Positions 36,442 through 46,385 of a stretch of DNA of 64,000 nt are shown here, one piece after another. How positions within the stretch are numbered: the stretch's first letter is position 1; each line of letters begins with the position of its first letter. Position numbers and translations under genes: made by a program. The stretch is from Calditrichia bacterium (GTDB lineage: Bacteria > Calditrichota > Calditrichia > RBG-13-44-9 > J075). The notes under the pieces are model-generated. The model was not told where the DNA came from and ran no database searches. It saw only the letters and a list, made by a program, of their open reading frames with translations. The stretch is taken from NCBI GenBank assembly GCA_020635015.1, contig JACKAP010000001.1, forward strand, positions 620,001-684,000, written 5' to 3'.

Positions 36442-39400
36442 TCACTTCAAGAGGATCATCTTCTTGTTGGCGACGAAGTCGTTGGCCTCGATGCGGTAGA
36501 TGTAAATACCGCTGGAGACCTTCGCGCCGAAATCGTTGGTGCCGTCCCACACCGCCGTCTTGAAACCGGCCGTCTGGCGATTGTTCACCAGCGTCTTGAC
36601 CACCTGGCCCAGCACGTTGTAGATCTTCACGCTCACCTTCGCATCTTCCCGCAGACCGTAACGAATCGTGGTCGTCGGGTTGAACGGGTTCGGATAGTTC
36701 TGCTGCAGGCTGAACTCCGTCGGGATGCCGGTCAGGCCATCCTCGATGCCGGTGATCACCAGGATCGAGTTGCCGAGATCCACCCACATCTGCTGCGCCG
36801 CACGGGCCGCATCCATCATCTCAGACAGCGTCGCACCCGCGACCATCGCAAAGCCCACACGCTCGCTCGCCCCGTTGTCGATATTCACCGGGCTCAGGCC
36901 GAAGATCTGCGCATGATCCTGCGCGCTGCCACCGTCTCCATTCGGGTTGGTGGCGCGGTTGAAGCTCAGGTAGCTCCACTTGTCGCCGTCGGTCATCCGC
37001 GGGGGATAGACTTCATCCGCCGAGATCATGATCCGCCGCGCAGCAAACACGCTCTGCGACAGCGGCACCACGCCCATGTAGGCATTCGCGCCGCTACCCT
37101 GATGCAGTTCCAGAACCTCGATGCCAAACGGGTTGCCACCGTTCACGCCCGGGATGGTGTTGGTTGAATCGGTCACCACCTGGCCGCGGTCATTGGCCGT
37201 CGCCGGATCCACATCCCAGTCGAAGAATGCGCCCACCTTCACATCGGCCAGGTTCGCGCCGCTGTTGTTGGCCACATCCAACTGATACAGCACCATCCGG
37301 TCTTTGCCCGGCTCATCCACGCTGTAGGTCGTCTGGGTGATGTCAACCCCAACAACACTTCCGCCAGCGCGTCGCTGTAGCTGGTCACATATTCCGTGGT
37401 CGTGCCCGTCGACCCGCTGCCGTCGATGTTGCTGGTGAACTGGAAGTCGGCGTCAAACACCTGGGTCTCATCACGCGCCGCATCCGACACATGGAATGAG
37501 TCGGTCGCCACGATGATCGCGCCTTCGAACAGACGCTGACCCGAGCTCGTCGCCGGGTTGAACTGGAAGCCGCTGCCCGGCGCCGGCGGGAAGGTGTTCA
37601 GCCAGCCGATATTGCCTTCGTTGGTCACCGAGGCCAGGATCGCCGCGGTGCTGTGATCGGCAAACGCCTCATCCAGCGACGACACCGTCGCGCTCACCGT
37701 ATCGCTCGGGTCGCTCTCGCCTTCGGTGTAGACCGCCGTCAGGTAGTAGTAGTAAGTGCCCGTAGACAGGCCGCCGTCTTCGTAGCTGAAGGTCAGCGAA
37801 TCCACACTGGCGATCTGGCTGAAGCTCACATTGTCATCCGAACGGTAGATGTTGTAGCCGTCCAGCGATTCAACCGGCGGATTGACCGGGTCGCCTTTGA
37901 TGCTGCCCGCGTCGCTCAGCTGCGGCTGGCTGCCGTCCAGGAAGTAGGCTCCCTGGGATACCCCGCTGCGCCGCCCTGGGCGTTGAACTGACGGAACAGC
38001 GATTTCAGATCGCTCATCGGCAGGGTGTGCCGCGAGCCGTCGCTGCCCAACTCCACGATCCGCGCATTCGGGCCGCTGCCTTCCTGCACGATCGCCCGGA
38101 TCATCAGGTTGTTATCGAATCCGGCAATCCCGGTGTTGCCCAGGGTCTGCCAGGGAAGCCGATCAAGGGCGCATTCACCCAGGAGCGGTCGCTGTACACC
38201 GTCGGTATCCCAGGTTATAAACAGCGCCTCGCCATTCGGCTCGTTGTAGGAAATGAAGAAATCATCACTGTTAATCGTCACACCCGCCGAGGAGACATCC
38301 ACCGTCTCGAAACCGCCCCGGTTGATCGGGTGGGAGCCGGTGGCCAGCGAAGTGCCCGGGCCGGCGGAAGTGCCATCCCAGACCGTATAGTTGCCGCTGG
38401 TCATCGCTGCCGGGTCGGCAGTGGCGGAAAACCACACCTTGATCGACAGCAGGGTGGACGGATAGACGTTGGGGGTAAAGCGTACCGCCAGATCCCCTTC
38501 CGCCGTCGCGCCGATCGACAGGTTGCCTTCTCCGGTGTTGTCATCGTAGAGCAGTTCCACGCCGTCTATCGGCGCATCCCAGGTCAACTGCACCGAGCTG
38601 GACCCGCCGGTGGCGGTTACGTTGCTCGGAGGATTGCCGGGCACACCTCCGCCGGTTTGCGGCACGTACAGCCCGATATGCTGCATGGCGGTCCCGGATG
38701 CCTGAGTGCGCACCAGCGTGTTGGTGTTGGGATCGACTTCATGCACACCAGCCCCGTTGGTCGTGATGAAGTTGCCGTTCCCCAGCAACCACAGCCCGCG
38801 GTTGCCGGTGACGGCATCGAGCAATGTCAAAAAATTACCGGCAGAATCATAAATCTGGATGCCGGTGGTCCCGGTGCCGGAAAAATTCGCTACCGCGATG
38901 TTGCCGTTGGGCATCTCTACCATCTGGCGGGCAAAGTTGATCCCGGTGACAAAATCATCGAGATAATTACCGTTGATATCATAGCGGTGCAGGGCGTCGG
39001 ACACCGAGGTGCTCACCAGCACATCGCCGCTGCTGCGGAAGAGGATATCCCAGGGGGAATCTAATCCGCCGGCATTGTTAGCGATGAAATTGCCCAGGAA
39101 AACGCCGGCGGTATCGAAAGCAGCAATCGCATCAACGTTGCTCGCATCCGAATTGCAGGCCAGCAGAGTGCCATCGGGACGGTACTGATGGCCGCGCACA
39201 TTGTTCAGGATGGCATTGTTCACCCCTCCCGCCGGGGCATAGGGACCGATGTAGACGCCGCTGGTGTCGTATTCCTGCACCAGATCCTGGATCTGATCCG
39301 AAACGGTGATGGTGCCACGGGGACTAAGCTGGGCCTGGATCGGGGTGGAGAGGTTGCCGCCGCCGGGAATGAAGGCGACATCGACCAGGTCGCCGGTGGC

Positions 39401-39862
39401 ATAATCAAACAGCATCACGTTATCGTCGGTAGAGTTGAGGATCATCAGCAAACTGTCACCGGCAGCGCTGCGCGGCCGGGTCGCAATCGGCTGGCCGATA
39501 TGACCATTAACAATCCGGCCGTCGCCATAGCGGATACGCGCGGCATCGAGGTCATACATGCTGCTCAGCGCTTCCCAGGCGAGCACCCTGCCATCGCGCA
39601 GGGGATGCAGAAAATTGGTGATCACGCCGTAGAGCAGACGGCCGTTTTCCACCGCAAGCGGTTCCGCAATCATCACATCGGGGATAAACAGATGCACCGG
39701 CAAGCCCCATTCGGCCGCGACCTGTTGGGCTGCGATCGCCGGTTCCGGATGGTTTTCGGCATCAACATACAGATCGGCAAACTGTGCCTGCTGGGCGACG
39801 GCAAAACTAAACAGGGCAAAGACGCTCAACAGGATCAGGATTTTATGAAGCAGTTTCGACAT
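36442..39862 (-). pseudogene. Secreted beta-propeller/FN3 protein with T9SS tail, paralogue B, frameshifted
   Basis: It starts at 39862 (GGAGGA upstream; signal peptide MSKLLHKILILLSVFALFSFAVAQ). The propeller half, to about 38610, is intact and only moderately similar to paralogue A (VMLFDYATGDLVDVAFIPGG). The 3' half is nearly identical to A but carries deletions. Two near 38197 and 38152 together restore frame, with about 13 altered residues (VQRPLLGECALDRLP in place of the A sequence). Single-base losses near 37963 and 37348 then break it. The T9SS tail is intact in the last piece (stop at 36442). All damage lies in the repeated half and mostly in homopolymers, so assembly error competes with true decay. 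Confidence 0.8.
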
Positions 39863-40034
39863 AAATCCTCCTGGGTTGGAATTGGTTGGGTGTAATATAC
39901 CAGGTATCGCCATTGCGCGCCGCAAAATACGCGGCGCGCAATGGCGATACCTGATTATCAAGATACATCAGATATTAAGGTTTTTTTGAAGAAATACAAG
40001 TATTTTCCCTGGCTGGGAATAAAAAACGCGTTTT
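39863..40034. other. Leader of paralogue B with short palindrome
   Basis: It holds the ribosome site and an inverted repeat at about 39902-39953 (GGTATCGCCATTGCGCGCCG and its complement around AAAATACGCGG), then AT-rich sequence to the palindromic element at 40035. No gene seen. Confidence 0.5.
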
Positions 40035-40085
40035 CTTTTATAGCGACACGATGCATCGTGTCGCTATAAAAGGGAACAGCTACCC
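40035..40085. repeat. Palindromic intergenic element, copy 2 (inverted)
   Basis: A perfect 38-bp palindrome at 40035-40072 (half-site CTTTTATAGCGACACGATG), followed by GGGAACAGCTACCC, the reverse complement of the flank at copy 1 (22445-22512). The one difference in the half-site (G for T) is matched in the other half. Confidence 0.85.
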
Positions 40086-40092
40086 ATATACA

Positions 40093-40125
40093 AAAACGCC
40101 GCCGATATCCCACCGGCGGCGTTTT
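40093..40125 (-). terminator. Terminator of the lipoprotein gene
   Basis: A 12-bp stem AAAACGCCGCCG/CGGCGGCGTTTT with a 9-nt loop and T run on either strand, about 40 nt beyond the lipoprotein stop codon. Probably bidirectional. Confidence 0.85.
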
Positions 40126-40130
40126 CATAA

Positions 40131-40165
40131 ACTGACAACTGATCACTGACGACTGATCACTGACT
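40131..40165. repeat. Heptad tract running into a stop codon
   Basis: ACTGACA, ACTGATC, ACTGACG, ACTGATC, ACTGACT in phase. The stop codon of the lipoprotein gene (40164-40166) lies at its edge, and a sixth word (ACTGGCA) is inside the coding sequence. Confidence 0.8.
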
Positions 40166-41026
40166 ACTGGCAGACAATATCCTGCAAATTATTGGCGAAC
40201 GTATCCCAGCAGTGCCAATCGGCATTGCCGTAATGATGGGGATCTTTGATATGGCCGTGTTTATCGCTGCGGTTCCATTCCATCTCCACCAGGTTATTGG
40301 CGCCGACGCTATAGATCTGGTAAAAGGCATCATAAGGCGTGTTGGTGTTGATGCCGTAATAAATATAACTCCCGTTCTCCGCGCCACCAGGGGTAATGAT
40401 GGTATACTTTACGCTGATCACGCTGTTGTCCGAGGTGCGATCCCAGTCGATCTGCAGATAGTTCACCGGGTCGTTGGGATTATGAGCAAGTATCCAGAAT
40501 CCCTCGGTGGCGGTAAGGTTGGATTCGCCGTAGAACCACAGGAAATCCTGGTACCCGCCCTGGCGGGAATGCGCATTTCCCAGCGGATGCCTCCCTGGAT
40601 GGCCGCGGCGCTCAACTCCGCGCTGTGCTGCACGCCCAGGGCCGTAAAATTGTAGCGCCAGAACCATTTGCCGTCTTCCGCCACCGGATCGTGACTGAAC
40701 GAGTGGCCGAACGCAGCGATCGGCACCGCGATATTCAGGGTGATCACCGCATTCCAGATACCGACATTCAGCGCCGCCCAGCCCCAGTTTTGCCGGGTAA
40801 ACAGCAGTGCTTCCGGATCGCCCGGAATCACTTTCGGCAGGATGGAGTTGGTAGTATCGAAATCGCTGAAATCCAGTACAAAAGTATTCAGCGGAGGAAT
40901 TTCCGGCGGCGTTCCTTCTTCCGACGGGTCCGGCTCAGTTGTGCTATTACATCCGCTGGCAAGGACCAGCGCAGTGGTCAGCATAAGCGCCAGGCTTTTC
41001 CAAAATTTCACATTAGATAACTTCAT
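40164..41026 (-). CDS. Hypothetical lipoprotein, one-base frameshift near 40566
   Basis: Two overlapping frames read as one protein of about 287 residues if one G is restored in the GGG run at 40565-40567. The first part then ends WEMRIP and continues as RQGGYQDFLWFYGESN. It starts at 41026 with GGAGG upstream. A lipobox LASGC follows a hydrophobic stretch (residues about 8-25), so it is membrane-anchored. No family was recognised. It has Trp/Asn-rich beta-sheet-like segments (FWRYNFTALGVQHSAEL, GFWILAHNPNDPVNYLQIDW). The repair is inference; without it both halves would be non-functional. Confidence 0.72.
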
Positions 41027-41315
41027 AACAAACCTCCTTATCATAATGATGGGTTATCGCTTTTTTGTTCTGCACAGCTATAACCATATTCAATTCTCAG
41101 GCCAAAAAGATATCGCGCGAGCTCGAACATCAGCAAATATTTGTTTTGTATTTGTTTACACGACATCCGGCTAAAAGGTTTCCGATATTCATAGGTGTGA
41201 AAATTTACCACAGGTGGGTATGTTCGGCAACGCTTGGGGAATGGGGCGTGGGCCGGACGTTCGGGATGGGGCGATGGGATTTGACGGGTCGCGTGGGTAG
41301 TGAACGGTCGCGTGG
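41027..41315. other. Intergenic region, no gene seen
   Basis: It contains the leader of the lipoprotein gene on the left and G-rich, low-complexity sequence (GGGGCGTGGGCCGGACG, GGTCGCGTGGGTAGTGAACG) on the right. The latter appears to be a partial direct repeat of the palindrome that follows. Confidence 0.5.
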
Positions 41316-41345
41316 GGTAGTGAACGGTCGCGACCGTTCACTACC
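41316..41345 (-). terminator. Perfect palindrome abutting a stop codon
   Basis: A 30-bp perfect palindrome (half-site GGTAGTGAACGGTCG) ends at the base next to the stop codon of the PEP/pyruvate-binding gene. A partial copy of the half-site precedes it at about 41297. There is no T run, so it is either a protective 3' hairpin or a protein-binding site. Confidence 0.6.
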
Positions 41346-44335
41346 TCATTCCTCGCCCGGTTTAAAAATCACCCCCCGGTGTTGATGGCCGTTCATTTTG
41401 ACCACCAATGGTTTATCGAGCCGGACATGGCGGGTGTATTTCTTGCTGTCCAGGGGAGTCTGCCCGCGCAGCCATGGCCAATCGACAAACGCCCCGTTCT
41501 GCCCATTACTGGCGGTAAAATAACCGATCATAAAAGAGGTGATGTTCTGGAAAAAATGCGATCCCTGGGAGGGCGCCACTTCGATATCCTCCAATCCCGC
41601 TTCGATAATGGCGCGGGCGCCGGAAATCTGCTCCCACTTCACCGGGATGCCCAGCCAGGGATCCATCGATCCCCAGCGTCCCACCCCCACCAGCAGGTAG
41701 GGACGTTTCTGGCCGACCAGTTGCAGATTGTACTCATACACCTCTTGAGCGGCTTTGCGGCTTTCCGCGCGCTGAAACAGTTCCGGATCGACCCAAACGA
41801 TATCATAAATCTCATCGATGATTCCGTTGCCCAGCACCCGGTCACTTTTGCAGATCAGCTTACGCTCGTCGATTTTCTCTACGTTCAGCCGTTCAATCTC
41901 CCGGCTCAGCACCATCGGGCGCATTTGCAGCACCGCGAACTCCCGCGGATGCTTCTTCCCTTTGGTGATATTACAGGCGAACTCGATCTCCACCGGCATC
42001 CCCATCCCCTTGCGCCCCATCTCCAGCAGGGTTGCCAGGATCTGCGGCAGGGGAAGATCTTGTCTTTCAGGATCGGGGCAAAGGTCACCAGCCGCTGCCC
42101 GGGCCGGGCGATGCCGTTGGAGATCGCATGATCCTGCGGCGAATAGGTAGAGCCCACGTAGGTGAGGGTGCCGTCTTTCTCGGCGACATCAAGGGGATAG
42201 GGCTTCAGCAACTGTTCGTAAGATTCCAGGGTGCCCCCGGCCTGGGTGCGCAGGTCCAGGGCATAAAACGACTTCTGGGTATTATTCAGGGTCTCGTTGA
42301 TCGAGGAGAATTGCGGCAGGTGGTTGGGATATTTCGGGCTGAACTTGACAGCGGAGCCCCCTTCCACCACGGTTTTGCCCAGGCCCATACAGACGGCGAT
42401 GATCCCGTCTTTGGCCAGCTGCGGGGCCACCGGGTAGAAGTTATGCGATTTCGCCACCCCGGCAAAATCGGGGTAAAAGCGGTTTTCATGATCGACCCCG
42501 ACCATCTTCTGGATAATCACCGCCATCTTTTCCTCTTCCAGGCGGTAAGTGGTCATATTCATATAATCTTTGGTGCGATTGTAGAACGTTGAGGCATAGA
42601 CGCACTTGACCGTATTGAGCAATTGCTGCAGGCGCACTTCCGAATCGGGGTGGTTATTGGGCAGCATATAGGTATCGTAAACCCCGGCAAAGGGGTGGTA
42701 CTGGGAGTCTTCCAACAGGCTGGAAGAACGTACCGCCAGCGGCTCGCGCACCAGGTCGAGGAACTGCGACAGTTGGTAGACCACATCGGCTGGGAAACGG
42801 TCGGCCTGGAAAAAGCGCTGGGTGATCTCCTCGTCGTTATCGGCGGAGAGGGCATAATGGCGCAGGTTGTTTTCATCCACGAAATAATCGAATACATCGG
42901 TGCCCAGAATCACGCCGGGGGGCACATGGATGTGCACGTCCTTGAATTTTTTCTGCAACCCGGAGCTGTTGATCAGCAGGTTGACGAAGCTCAGGCCGCG
43001 AGCCTTGCCTCCCAGAGAACCGCCCCCAATACGGGCAAAGCTGCCCTGGATATCGAAGATCTCTTTCTTAAAATCGGTGATGCTCCCGCGCTGGCGTTCC
43101 CGGCGGTAATCGCGCAGATAGGAGATGATCATATCCCGCAGATCATTCACCGACTTAAACTCCGACACCCGCCGCGGGCGGATCTTGTGCGCCAGCCAGA
43201 ACTCGGTGCGCGCTTTCAGCCATTTGGAAAAGTGGTTGTGGTCGGCGTGATAGCGGATGCTCTCTTCCGGCATCACCGCCAGCTGCTTTTCCAGGGAAAG
43301 CAGGTTGTAGGCCCGACCCACTTCCTTATCGTCGGCAGACTTGAACACAAAATCGCCGAAACCGAAGTTGTCGATCATAAACTTGCGCAGGTCGTTCAGC
43401 AGGGTCAGAGAATTTTTCAGCAGAAATGAAGCATTGACCTGATATGCCAATTGCTCTTTCGACAGGGAATTGGATTGCAAGAGGATTGGAATATCATGCT
43501 GGCGCTTTTTCACCGCCCGGGCGAATTCGATGCCCGCTTCCGGATCCTGCTTTCCATCACGCATAAAATCGATATCGGAGATAATTCCCAGCACATAATC
43601 CTTGTATTTTTCGAAATTGTACCAGGCGTCCTCGTATGTGGTGCAAAGCAGGATCTTCGGGCGGGCGCGCATGCGCAGGTACTTGTCGGAGAGGTTGATC
43701 CCTTCCGAGATCAGCCGTTTGGCCTGGTTGAAGATCTCGGTATAGATCAGCGGCAGGTAGGAAGAATAAAAGCGCACATTATCTTCCACCAGGATGATCA
43801 CCTGCACCCCGACGTTGGCGGTATCCTCCTCCACGTTGACACTGTCTTCCAGATATTTGATAATGCCGATCAGGATGCGGTAGTCGCCCTGCCAGATGAA
43901 CACCCGGTCGAACCAGGTAACGGTTTTCTGGGAGAGCAGGGCGGAGGTCTCGCGGTTGTCATAGGTGAGCAGCACGATGGGCATGTCGAGGTCGGAATTG
44001 CGCACCATCTTGGCAAAGCGCGACACTTCCATATCCTCGATATGCGGGGTGGTGATGATCAGGTCGAAGCGCTTTTCCTCCTTCGCCAGGCGCAGCGCCT
44101 CCATCCCGCTGGAGACCCGGGTTAGTTCCGGGGCATGGCTCAGGTTCAGCCCCCGGTATTCTTCCCGGATCAATTCGTAGAGCCGGCCATCTTCTTCGAA
44201 CAGATAAAGATCGTATAAACTGGATACCAGCAGGATATTGCGGATGCGGAACTTCATCAGGTCCTGGAATCCCTGGAACATCTTGCCGTAGCCAGGGCTC
44301 ATCCACAGTGAATCGGGTAATTTGATCGAGGTCAT
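41346..44335 (-). CDS. PEP/pyruvate-binding (PPDK-like) protein with N-terminal receiver-like domains, one-base frameshift
   Basis: About 996 residues if one base is restored in the G run at 42050-42053. The reading ...APILKDKIFP then continues with LPQILATLLEMGRKGMGMPVEIEF, where the second open frame begins. Residues about 30-160 (ILLVSSLYDLYLFEEDGRL, FDLIITTPHIEDME, MPIVLLTYD) and 180-325 (VQVIILVEDNVRFYSSYLPLI, YVLGIISDIDFMRDG, IPILLQSNS) look like two degenerate response-regulator receivers. About 450-830 is a PEP/pyruvate-binding domain (GGGSLGGKARGLSF, LAVRSSSLLEDSQYHPFAGVYDTY, MAVIIQKMVG). The C-terminal phosphohistidine swivel and PEP-barrel domains of true PPDK are absent. It could be a kinase-like signalling protein; the function is unproven. 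Confidence 0.82.
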
Positions 44336-44378
44336 AAGCGGCCAATCCGAGACTATATATCCATCAGAACTGCATTTT

Positions 44379-44456
44379 GCCACAGAGACACGGAGAACAC
44401 AGAGTTTGTTAGTTTTCAGTTATCAGTTCTCAGTGATCTCTGTGCCGCTGCGGCTG
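44379..44456. repeat. CACAGAG hairpin element with heptad loop
   Basis: The arms GCCACAGAGACACGGAG and CTGTGCCGCTGCGGC (diverged) flank four heptads at 44411-44438 (AGTTTTC, AGTTATC, AGTTCTC, AGTGATC). It lies just upstream of the PEP/pyruvate-binding gene start. Confidence 0.75.
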
Positions 44457-44533
44457 TCAGTTAAAGAAATTACATCGATGCACGACATCAGCTAAATTAA
44501 CAGAGAAAACCGATTATTAAAATCGTTTTATTG

Positions 44534-44567
44534 AAAAAAAAAGCGGAGCCGGGGCTCCGCTTTTTTT
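44534..44567 (-). terminator. Terminator of glutamate dehydrogenase
   Basis: An 8-bp GC stem GCGGAGCC/GGCTCCGC, extended by A and T runs on both sides, 31 nt beyond the gdhA stop codon. It is a classical intrinsic terminator and could work in both directions. Confidence 0.93.
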
Positions 44568-44597
44568 ACGCTGTCATTTGCATACGGTTGGAGGAAA

Positions 44598-45959
44598 TTA
44601 CACAATCCCCTGATCCAGCATGGCATCCGCCACCTTCAGGAAGCCGCCGATGTTGGCGCCGTTGACGTAGTTGCCCGGGGTACCGAAGCGTTCCGCCACT
44701 TCCACGCAGGTTTTGTGAATGCTCTTCATGATCATGTGGAGGCGCTTGTCCACTTCATCCCGGGTCCAGGGCATCCGCATGCTGTTCTGGGCCATCTCCA
44801 GTCCGGAGACCGCCACCCCGCCGGCATTGGCTGCCTTGCCGGGTCCGTAGAGGATGCGGTTTTCCAGGAAAAGATTCACGCCTTCGATGGTCGTGGGCAT
44901 GTTGGCGCCTTCCGATACTACATAGACCCCGTTCTTGAGCAGATTGCGCGCATCATTCTCATTGATCTCGTTCTGGGTGGCGCTGGGGAAGGCGCAGTGA
45001 GCCTTATGGTTCCACAGCGGATTGTAGTCATTACCCGGATCGAGCGGGGTATACACCGCACCGCGGTATTTCTCGGCATATTCCTTGATGCGGCCCCGAC
45101 GCAGGTTTTTCAGCTCCATGACGAATTTGAGCTTTTCACGGTCGATGCCCGCTTCATCATAAATATAACCGCTGGAGTCGGAGAAGGTGACCACCTTGCC
45201 GCCAAAATCGAGGATCTTTTCCGCGGTATATTGGGCCACGTTGCCGCTGCCGGACACCAGGCAGACCTTGCCTTCCAGGGTTTCGTTGCGGGTGGCGAGC
45301 ATTTCCTGGGCAAAATAGACCGCCCCGTAGCCGGTCGCTTCCGGCCGAATCAGCGAACCGCCCCAGTTAAGCCCCTTGCCGGTCAACACCCCAGTAAACT
45401 CGTTGCGCAGCCGCTTGTACTGCCCGAAAAGGAAGCCGATCTCCCGGCCGCCCACCCCGATATCCCCGGCAGGCACGTCGGTGTTCGGGCCGATATGCCG
45501 GGCCAGTTCGGTCATGAAGCTCTGGCAGAAACGCATCACTTCGTTGTCGCTCTTGCCTTTGGGATCAAAATCGGAACCGCCCTTTCCACCGCCCATCGGC
45601 AGGGTGGTCAGGCTGTTCTTGAACACCTGTTCGAATGCCAGGAACTTCAGAATGCCCAGGTTGACCGAGGGGTGAAAGCGCAGACCACCTTTGTAGGGGC
45701 CGATCGCGCTGTTCATCTCGATCCGGAAACCACGATTGATCTGCACATTCCCCTGATCATCGGTCCAGGGTACCCGGAACATCATCACCCGCTCCGGCTC
45801 AATAATCCGCTCCAGCACTTTTGCCGAACGGTATTCCGGATGACGCTCCAATACCAGCGCCAACGACTCCGCAACTTCCAACACCGCCTGGTGAAATTCC
45901 GGTTCACTGGGATTCTTCGCCTTAACTTCCGCCATCAAATCTTTGACATAGCTGTTCAT
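44598..45959 (-). CDS. gdhA: Glutamate dehydrogenase
   Basis: A 453-residue enzyme interconverting glutamate and 2-oxoglutarate plus ammonia, probably NADP-dependent given its length and hexameric-type N-terminus (MNSYVKDLMAEVKAKNP). Seen are RGFRIEMNSAIGPYKGGLRFHPSVNLGILKFLAFEQVFKNSLT (about 80-120), the catalytic region PMGGGKGGSDFDPKGKSDNEVMRFCQSFM with lysine, VPAGDIGVGGREIGFL, and the Rossmann segment VCLVSGSGNVAQYTAEKI. The ATG at 45959 is chosen from homology and GAGG upstream rather than 46097. Stand-alone gene; its role is ammonium assimilation or amino-acid catabolism. Confidence 0.96.
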   Translation of the reverse strand: MNSYVKDLMAEVKAKNPSEPEFHQAVLEVAESLALVLERHPEYRSAKVLERIIEPERVMMFRVPWTDDQGNVQINRGFRIEMNSAIGPYKGGLRFHPSVNLGILKFLAFEQVFKNSLTTLPMGGGKGGSDFDPKGKSDNEVMRFCQSFMTELARHIGPNTDVPAGDIGVGGREIGFLFGQYKRLRNEFTGVLTGKGLNWGGSLIRPEATGYGAVYFAQEMLATRNETLEGKVCLVSGSGNVAQYTAEKILDFGGKVVTFSDSSGYIYDEAGIDREKLKFVMELKNLRRGRIKEYAEKYRGAVYTPLDPGNDYNPLWNHKAHCAFPSATQNEINENDARNLLKNGVYVVSEGANMPTTIEGVNLFLENRILYGPGKAANAGGVAVSGLEMAQNSMRMPWTRDEVDKRLHMIMKSIHKTCVEVAERFGTPGNYVNGANIGGFLKVADAMLDQGIV

Positions 45960-46385
45960 GAGGACCTCGCGAATCTTTATAGTTTGACATGATTGATTTA
46001 AGGACGAATTCGGGTACCTGCCGTTCGTTTTGACCGGTAATTTACAAACAACAAAAGGGCATCGCCGCTTTCCCGCCGGATTGCGACTAGCCCACATCAG
46101 AGTTAGATGCTTAGTTTAGATTTACCCCGTTGGAAGCATGGGTTCAGCCTCTTCTTAAACACAAGAGGAACACAGAGTTGAATTAACTCTGTTTTGATCG
46201 CAGCCGGTGCAGGCAGCGATTGACATAAGGCACTAACCTACGAAACCGGGGCGATACTATCAAGGAGTTTTTCAGAATCCCGGCAGGCGGAAAAAGGGGG
46301 TGTTGCGCTTAGGGTTTTCCAGCATTAGATTGTATTTTGAAATAGATAACGTAATCACTTTTGACGCCAAACAAAGGACCGCGAC
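45960..46385. other. Divergent intergenic region between gdhA and the M14 gene
   Basis: No gene or RNA recognised. A partial word (GAGGAACACAGAGTTGAATTAACTCTG) at about 46166-46193 is a decayed relative of the CACAGAG element. The right end holds the M14 leader with AAAGGA before the ATG. No promoter can be named with confidence. Confidence 0.5.

Larger units (their letters stand above)
36268..38609. repeat. 2.35 kb near-identical direct repeat, copy B
   Basis: A direct duplicate of 32333-34679. Relative to copy A it lacks single bases near 37348, 37963 and 38152 and two bases near 38197. All are deletions; three sit in C or G runs and one in an AC repeat. Identity is otherwise almost complete and begins and ends sharply. 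Confidence 0.95.

Noticed and set aside
22423..40146. Two small frames sharing a PFYSDTMH-VAIK peptide
   Set aside because: The shared peptide comes from translating both copies of the palindromic element, not from a conserved gene.
46098..46385. tRNA or other structured RNA in the gap before the M14 gene
   Set aside because: I could find no cloverleaf arms or conserved T-loop sequence.
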